Assembly: GCA_040218445.1 (NCBI GenBank)
Contig: JAVJRK010000007.1
Coordinates: 40,891-104,890 of the forward strand
DNA from: UBA1479 sp040218445
GTDB lineage: Bacteria > Pseudomonadota > Alphaproteobacteria > Rhodospirillales > Casp-alpha2
Length of the DNA stretch: 64,000 bases
Reading direction: 5' to 3'
Shown here piece after piece: positions 60,328-64,000 of the stretch. The notes below the pieces were generated by a model. That model was given only the letters and a program-made list of their open reading frames with translations, did no database searches and had not been told where the DNA came from. Numbering within the stretch: position 1 is the stretch's first letter; each line of letters begins with the position of its first letter. The position numbers and the translations under genes are program-made.

Positions 60328-60383
60328 CACGACCGAATACCGAATGGACGCGGCAGAACTCTATCGCCGCCAACCAAAACAAA

Positions 60384-60415
60384 ACCGACCAAGGCACCGC
60401 CGTGGTCGGTTTTTT
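60384..60415. terminator. Strong terminator (bidirectional)
   Basis: ACCGACCA-N11-TGGTCGGT stem followed by TTTTT on the plus strand; on the minus strand it is followed by TTTGTTTT. It ends the ArsR-AHSA1 transcript and, leftward, would be the original terminator of the tRNA-Met gene whose 3' half lies at 60433. Confidence 0.85.
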
Positions 60416-60432
60416 GGTATCCCTGCCGATGT

Positions 60433-60477
60433 TGATAGCGGAGGAGAGACTCGAACCCCCAACACCCGGATTATGAT
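60433..60477 (-). pseudogene. 3' half of elongator tRNA-Met (integration scar)
   Basis: On the minus strand the sequence follows tRNA from the anticodon loop (ATCATAA, anticodon CAT) through the 3' anticodon stem TCCGG, a five-base variable loop, T-stem GGGGG, T-loop TTCGAGT, CTCTC, acceptor CTCCGCT and discriminator A, ending TCA instead of CCA. The 5' half is absent: the preceding bases do not pair with the anticodon stem. All 3' element lengths are canonical. This is the standard trace of site-specific integration into a tRNA gene. Confidence 0.75.
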
Positions 60478-60597
60478 GGATTTCTCTCCAATAGTTTCCT
60501 TGCCTGGACTTCGGCTCGCAGCATTGAGGCGTATGTTTTCAACCTCGACACACGGTCATGCCACTTACAGCCATTCTTACTTTGAAGTAGAAAATGC

Positions 60598-60963
60598 TTA
60601 CTTCTTAAGCCCGTTGCAAAATTTCTGGAATGTTCTCAAAAGCACGGAAGCAAGCGGCTCACTCTCATCCGCTTTCTCAAGTGTTTTCTTAAAGAGATCC
60701 GATATCGTGATTTGGCTGACAAAGGTCTCGGCATCAAAAAGGCATTTCGCCAATTCATCGCCTGCCGCTCCGCGAGACGCAAAAAACCTTAGAGAGTCGT
60801 AAAGGCCCTCAACATAGATGGCCTGCTCATACGCAGGGTACTTTAAATACTGTGTCTTCGAAGTCGTTCGATAGTTCGTTAAATTCTGGTTGTTCAGATT
60901 CCGATCTGCGCTTGCTGGCCCGAAGATCAAAACAATTATCAAGAATAACAGGAAAAATCGCAT
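60598..60963 (-). CDS. Small exported protein (possibly Rap1a/Tai-like)
   Basis: A 121-residue protein with a signal peptide (FFLLFLIIVLIFGPASA). The mature part has a YVEGLYDSLRFF helix, a CLFDAETFVSQIT segment and an LLRTFQKFC end; two Cys and the helix order recall the Rap1a/Tai immunity-type domain, but the match is weak. Start 60963 is preferred, with GAGAG six bases before it. AT-rich; first gene inside the island boundary. Function unknown. Confidence 0.6.
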   Translation of the reverse strand: MRFFLLFLIIVLIFGPASADRNLNNQNLTNYRTTSKTQYLKYPAYEQAIYVEGLYDSLRFFASRGAAGDELAKCLFDAETFVSQITISDLFKKTLEKADESEPLASVLLRTFQKFCNGLKK

Positions 60964-61031
60964 CGGCATCTCTCAAGCAAAACGATAGACAGCGAAGACA
61001 GCTAACACTTTAGCTTGAACAAAAATACATC

Positions 61032-61062
61032 GGGCGGCGCGCGCCAGTCAATCTGACCGCCC
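61032..61062 (-). terminator. Candidate terminator after coiled-coil protein gene
   Basis: GGGCGG/CCGCCC stem with a long 19-base loop, followed on the minus strand by GATGTATTTTTG, 20 bases past the stop at 61082. Confidence 0.45.
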
Positions 61063-61081
61063 CGCCACCCTACGCACGGTT

Positions 61082-61738
61082 CTAACAATCCAATTCACGT
61101 ATATTACGAAGAATGCGACTGATTTCGGCTTCCGCATCTTTAACGTCCTGCCTTTTCGCCTTCAATTCCTCAAGGAGTCTGCCGGCCTCTGCGCTGGCTT
61201 CTCGATATTTTCGGACGGCTGCGAATAGGCTTGCAGGAGCGGATGGTGGAATTCGGAGCGCCAAGGCCATGGCCAGTTCAAGTCCGATTGCAGCAGCCTG
61301 ATCCTGCACCTCAGCAAAGGCTATCTCGCTTCGATCTCTAGCATCCTCGAACTTGTTTTCGGCCTCGTCTGCCTGTTGCTTAGCGCGATTTCTGTTATTA
61401 CGCGCAGCGCTCAGCTCGGCCCTTAATCGAGCACATTTTTCTTGCTTGTCTCGATCCCTTTCTTCGGATTGATCCCGGTTTTTTGCAGCCAGAGATTGGT
61501 TCAGCCGTTTGATGGTCGGCCCGTCGAGCTTCATCACGCCATCCACTTTGAGGCCCTGCTCGCGCTGGAACGATTTGACACCATCAAGCATTGGCTGGTC
61601 CGGAAACTCGGTGAGGCCGTGTTCAGGGGCTTCCATATGGCCTAGGTCGACCAAGGCTTTCTTGACATTGAGCGTGTCGTCCAAATCCATGTTGAACGCT
61701 TCGCCGATCGGCTTCTTTAGCCGGAAGAGAGTGAACAT
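61082..61738 (-). CDS. Peptidoglycan-binding domain protein with long coiled coil
   Basis: A 218-residue protein. Residues about 20-85 resemble a PG_binding_1 domain (DTLNVKKALVDLGHM, then VKSFQREQGLKVDGVMKLDG). Residues 90-215 are charged coiled coil rich in Arg, Glu and Ala, ending at Cys. There is no signal peptide. Such proteins occur in prophage and island regions near lysis or tail genes. GGAGG precedes the ATG. No phage structural gene is in the window. Confidence 0.7.
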   Translation of the reverse strand: MFTLFRLKKPIGEAFNMDLDDTLNVKKALVDLGHMEAPEHGLTEFPDQPMLDGVKSFQREQGLKVDGVMKLDGPTIKRLNQSLAAKNRDQSEERDRDKQEKCARLRAELSAARNNRNRAKQQADEAENKFEDARDRSEIAFAEVQDQAAAIGLELAMALALRIPPSAPASLFAAVRKYREASAEAGRLLEELKAKRQDVKDAEAEISRILRNIRELDC

Positions 61739-61992
61739 GACATTTTCCTCCGCGCGCCCGGCATTTACGCGGACGCAGCGGTGCTGTGGCCGCCGGCGCG
61801 CGAACGAAAAAAAGTGCGACCAGACGCGCCTGGGTTCAGATTATGGGATGTCTCTGAAGCGTTATCCGTACAAACGGGTTGTCCCCGGCAGCAAGGCAGC
61901 CAAAGGGCCCGAACGGGCACTTGCACTGAACATGAGGCACGAATCGCAGCTTATCAAGGTATAAATACCCAATTATATACTTGAGAAAAGTG

Positions 61993-62196
61993 ATGGATAA
62001 TCCTAAAACCAGCGGCGACAGGCCGGCGAATCCAACTGAGGAAATCACTATCACCTGTCCCCATTGTGGGGTGGACAGGGTGATTGATGGGGAGACGCTT
62101 GAAAGGCTCGAAAGGGATCTTACTCTTTGGGACCGTCGATTTGATTGTCCCAGGACGGTGATAGAAGGCCTCTTGTGGGAGCTTGGGGACCATTAA
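61993..62196 (+). CDS. Small CxxC protein
   Basis: A 67-residue acidic protein with a single CPHCG motif near residue 23 and one more Cys about 28 residues on (FDCPRT). This may be a degenerate zinc ribbon. ATG 61993 is preferred over a TTG at 61981; AAAAG precedes it. Its last 77 bases overlap the convergent MltR-like gene, which lowers confidence that both are real. Function unknown. Confidence 0.45.
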   Translation: MDNPKTSGDRPANPTEEITITCPHCGVDRVIDGETLERLERDLTLWDRRFDCPRTVIEGLLWELGDH

Positions 62197-62815
62197 GTAG
62201 GATGGAGGCCAACGCGCCGATGTCGGAACGGTTCTTCATTCTGGCGGTGCGAGATTCTAGCCTCTTAATCATTCTTTTTTGCAGTATTAGGTAGATTGAA
62301 TAGCAAAGGATGACGAAAGCCGACGCGGGGCCACTACCCCCCTCATCAGCCTTTTCGTGAACGTCGGAAAACATTTTGTATGGCAGTGATTTTTTTGTGG
62401 GGAATGTTGGAACTCTTTTAAGCTCCCGAACAACTGTATCATGCGAAAACTTGAGCGGCTTTTTGCTGTGAGCAAAGCCGTTCCTGATATCGCCCACTCT
62501 AGCAAGCGCGTCGCGAATATCTTTGTCGTAAATGTTTAGTGCGTACCCCAGCTCAATTTTTTTTCTGAATCCGCTAAGTGGTCCAGATTCAGAAGTTAGC
62601 GTTTCCCACACTTCTTGGTTTCCTCGACGGAAGCGTGGGCGTAAGAGTTCATCAAGCATCGCCTCAAGGAGACTTTGCCCTATAATCGCCCGAACAATCG
62701 GTGACCCGCCGGTGTTTAGGTGTTTAAAAAGCTCCTCCCTCTCATCTGAGGTGGGCGGTTGAGTGACGAAATCACGGAGCTTTTGTTGTTTCTTACCTCG
62801 ATTACGTGATGCCAT
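62120..62815 (-). CDS. MltR-like helical protein
   Basis: A 231-residue, mostly helical protein. The middle (IVRAIIGQSLLEAMLDELL, GPLSGFRKKIELGYALNIYD, VGDIRNGFAHSKKPLKF) follows the mannitol repressor MltR/DUF4145-like pattern. R111-N-G-F-A-H116 also fits the R-x4-H motif of HEPN ribonucleases. The N-terminus is basic (ASRNRGKKQQKLR). The ATG at 62815 has GCGAGG upstream; longer starts are open but unsupported. It is AT-rich and in the putative island. A regulator or toxin-like role is possible. Confidence 0.7.
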   Translation of the reverse strand: MASRNRGKKQQKLRDFVTQPPTSDEREELFKHLNTGGSPIVRAIIGQSLLEAMLDELLRPRFRRGNQEVWETLTSESGPLSGFRKKIELGYALNIYDKDIRDALARVGDIRNGFAHSKKPLKFSHDTVVRELKRVPTFPTKKSLPYKMFSDVHEKADEGGSGPASAFVILCYSIYLILQKRMIKRLESRTARMKNRSDIGALASILLNGPQAPTRGLLSPSWDNQIDGPKE

Positions 62816-62972
62816 GACAGCCTCGCAGGACAAAAAACCGGACGAACAACGCAGGGATGATGCCCTGCGCCGCGCCCTGAAAACGCCACCCAAACCGGCG
62901 CAACGCAAACCAGCCAAAAAGGCTGGAAAAACCAAAGGTGGCAGCCGCCGCCAAGTTCAGTCAGAAACGTAA
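62814..62972 (+). CDS. Small basic protein
   Basis: A 52-residue Lys/Arg/Pro-rich protein: DDALRRALKTPPKPAQRKP, then KKAGKTKGG and a polar end. The ALRRALKTPPKP block resembles small unnamed proteins common in alphaproteobacterial islands. Its ATG shares bases with the start of the divergent MltR-like gene (CATG), and no clear ribosome site is visible, so the start may differ. The stop abuts the stop of the next convergent gene. Confidence 0.45.
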   Translation: MTASQDKKPDEQRRDDALRRALKTPPKPAQRKPAKKAGKTKGGSRRQVQSET

Positions 62973-63092
62973 TTACTTACGCTTCTTGGTCTTGATCGTC
63001 TCAACGACGGAAGTCGCCTTCCGGCGTTGGGCGGTCTTGACCGGGATGAAACGCCCATTACGAGCGTCACGGCCAATCTTTCGAGTAGCCAT
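62973..63092 (-). CDS. 39-residue conserved-type small protein
   Basis: A very short gene with an excellent AAAGGAGGTGATAGG ribosome site. The product begins MATRKIGRDARNGRFIPVKT, is strongly basic and ends in Lys/Arg. The GRDA-x-G-RFIPVK-A and TTVVETIK-like segments match a widespread but uncharacterised family of tiny proteins found on chromosomes and mobile elements. Strong translation signals show it is expressed. Function unknown. Confidence 0.75.
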   Translation of the reverse strand: MATRKIGRDARNGRFIPVKTAQRRKATSVVETIKTKKRK

Positions 63093-63274
63093 GCCTATCA
63101 CCTCCTTTCATGGACTGGTTGTCCCCTTGTATTGACAACCAACATGAAAAAGGTGCGGCGACTGCCGCCCGGAATGGTGGCTTACCACTCTACTCTGAGT
63201 CGAGTCGTTTGTTGCGCTTTAGCAGCCGGGCCAAGACTGCCCCATAAGGCAAGACGCGGAGAGCGCTCGGTCTT
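63093..63274. other. Spacer before transposase
   Basis: A 182-base gap. It probably contains the end of the IS1595-type element, but I could not fix its terminal inverted repeat from one end. A CTCGGT-CTTTT-ACCGAG hairpin (63266-63282) spans the transposase stop. Confidence 0.4.
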
Positions 63275-64000
63275 TTACCGAGTAGGTTGTTGATAGGTCA
63301 GCCTGCGCCCTTCCGCCCGGATAATGGCGAGGTTGGCGCGTTCGGCGTCCGTCTTGTCTCGGTTTGAATATCTGAAGTCAAATTCGTCCAGATACCGCTG
63401 CAAGTGCTTTTCCTTGCAGTGCTGGTAGATGCCCTTCATTCCACGTTTGAAGATCGAGAAATAGTTCTCAACGTGGTTCGTGGTCACGCCGTCCTTGCGG
63501 ACGTATTCAAGGCGACCGTGATTAACGGACTTATGGGCCTTAAATTCTTCACCGGCCTTGATGTAGAGGCGGCTTTCGTCGGTATGAAGTTCCGTCTTGC
63601 GGTCAACGTTCGTGACCAGTAGTTCGCGGATCGTCCTGGCATCGGCGCGGTTGACATGGAACGTGCGGGACTTCCCGCCAGAGACAAGCGAGACAACGGA
63701 CATTTTCTTTGAGTGTCCCTTGCGCTCTTTCCAGGGCTTACCGCGGTATTCGTCTTTGGTGCCGAAATAGGTTTCATCGGCCTCAACGGACCCATCAGGA
63801 CCACCCATAGGCGAGGGATCATCATCCCGCATGGTTTCGCGGATACGATGGGCCATAAACCAGGCGGTCTTGTAGGTCACGCCAAGCATTCTATGAAGCT
63901 GATGAGCGCTCATTCCTTTTTTGCTGGACGCCATCAGTTGATAGGCCAGAACCCATTTGTGCAGCGGCACCTTTGAGCGTTCAAAGATAGTGCCCACGGT
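63275..64000 (-). CDS. IS1595-family transposase (cut by window edge)
   Basis: The C-terminal 240 residues of an ISXO2-like transposase. Catalytic acids are visible as the Asp of VEADETYFG and of LHTDESRLY, with the third position in TNHVENYFSIFKRGMKGIYQ as Asn/Glu, as in the family. The HQLHRMLGVTYKTAWFMAHR helix before the core is typical. Full members are about 300 residues with an N-terminal zinc ribbon, so some 70 residues should lie beyond the edge. The copy seen here has no frame break. Confidence 0.88.
   Translation of the reverse strand, partial: TVGTIFERSKVPLHKWVLAYQLMASSKKGMSAHQLHRMLGVTYKTAWFMAHRIRETMRDDDPSPMGGPDGSVEADETYFGTKDEYRGKPWKERKGHSKKMSVVSLVSGGKSRTFHVNRADARTIRELLVTNVDRKTELHTDESRLYIKAGEEFKAHKSVNHGRLEYVRKDGVTTNHVENYFSIFKRGMKGIYQHCKEKHLQRYLDEFDFRYSNRDKTDAERANLAIIRAEGRRLTYQQPTR

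Noticed and set aside
60433..60477. Functional tRNA-Met gene
   Set aside because: The 5' half is missing and the 3' end reads TCA rather than CCA, so only a scar remains.
61848..61964. 38-residue basic ORF (MSLKRYPYKRVVPGSK...)
   Set aside because: No ribosome site and no known relative; could be real but unsupported.
1..64000. CRISPR arrays, rRNA operon, riboswitches
   Set aside because: No regularly spaced repeats, rRNA signatures or recognisable riboswitch cores were seen on either strand.

Overview
The window looks like chromosomal DNA of a free-living, GC-rich, Gram-negative alphaproteobacterium, plausibly a marine Rhodospirillales-type heterotroph. The grounds are the style of the genes (TAXI/TRAP transport, several acyl-CoA dehydrogenases, CaiB-type CoA transferase, MHYT and Amt-fused histidine kinases, PhnN) and one textbook GGAAC-N16-CGTT promoter, the motif read by the alphaproteobacterial general-stress sigma factor EcfG. 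No rRNA operon, complete tRNA, CRISPR array or origin was seen.

Layout. 1-9.9 kb: an IclR regulator facing a TauD/TfdA dioxygenase, a three-subunit molybdenum hydroxylase (FAD, 2Fe-2S and Mo subunits, overlapping genes), a TetR regulator, NAD kinase coupled to an AbrB-type membrane protein, and class 2 dihydroorotate dehydrogenase with a DUF952 protein. 10-20.5 kb: small and medium proteins of mixed role, including an Ig-like repeat protein, O-methyltransferase, OmpA-like protein, PhnN, a receiver protein, SDR, class II amidotransferase, a zinc phospholipase C-like exported protein, FkbM methyltransferase and a RhlE-type helicase. 20.8-26 kb: Fe superoxide dismutase, a periplasmic helical protein, an ECF sigma factor and, divergent from it, a 49-residue membrane protein behind the EcfG-type promoter; then an MHYT-PAS histidine kinase. 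26-34.2 kb: beta-oxidation genes (thiolase, FadB-type multifunctional protein, acyl-CoA ligase, divergent acyl-CoA dehydrogenase) with a TPP enzyme. 34.3-42.3 kb: cold-shock protein with a structured leader, small proteins, a second histidine kinase, DUF481 protein, APH-type kinase plus CaiB CoA transferase, a glutaredoxin-DinB fusion and an RraA-family protein.

42.3-46.6 kb is visibly more AT-rich than its surroundings and encodes an exported caspase-like protease, an exported trypsin-like protease directly downstream, and a divergent lipoprotein. This is the best candidate here for an undescribed system. The trypsin homologue has a propeptide ending in Lys before Ile-Val-Gly-Gly, and the caspase could in principle cut there.

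46.6-60.4 kb returns to core-like DNA: an enolase-superfamily enzyme, then a long leftward operon (IclR, TAXI binding protein, fused TRAP permease, two acyl-CoA dehydrogenases, DUF2238 protein) with an IclR-like palindrome in front; an ammonium transporter-histidine kinase fusion; a DHA2 drug exporter; and an ArsR-AHSA1 pair with two matching operator-like palindromes.

From about 60.43 kb to the right edge the DNA looks like a genomic island. It begins at a precise 3' half of an elongator tRNA-Met followed by a terminator, the usual distal scar of tRNA-site integration. It then carries AT-richer small genes (a secreted protein, a peptidoglycan-binding coiled-coil protein, an MltR-like protein, several tiny ORFs) and ends in an IS1595-family transposase cut by the window edge.
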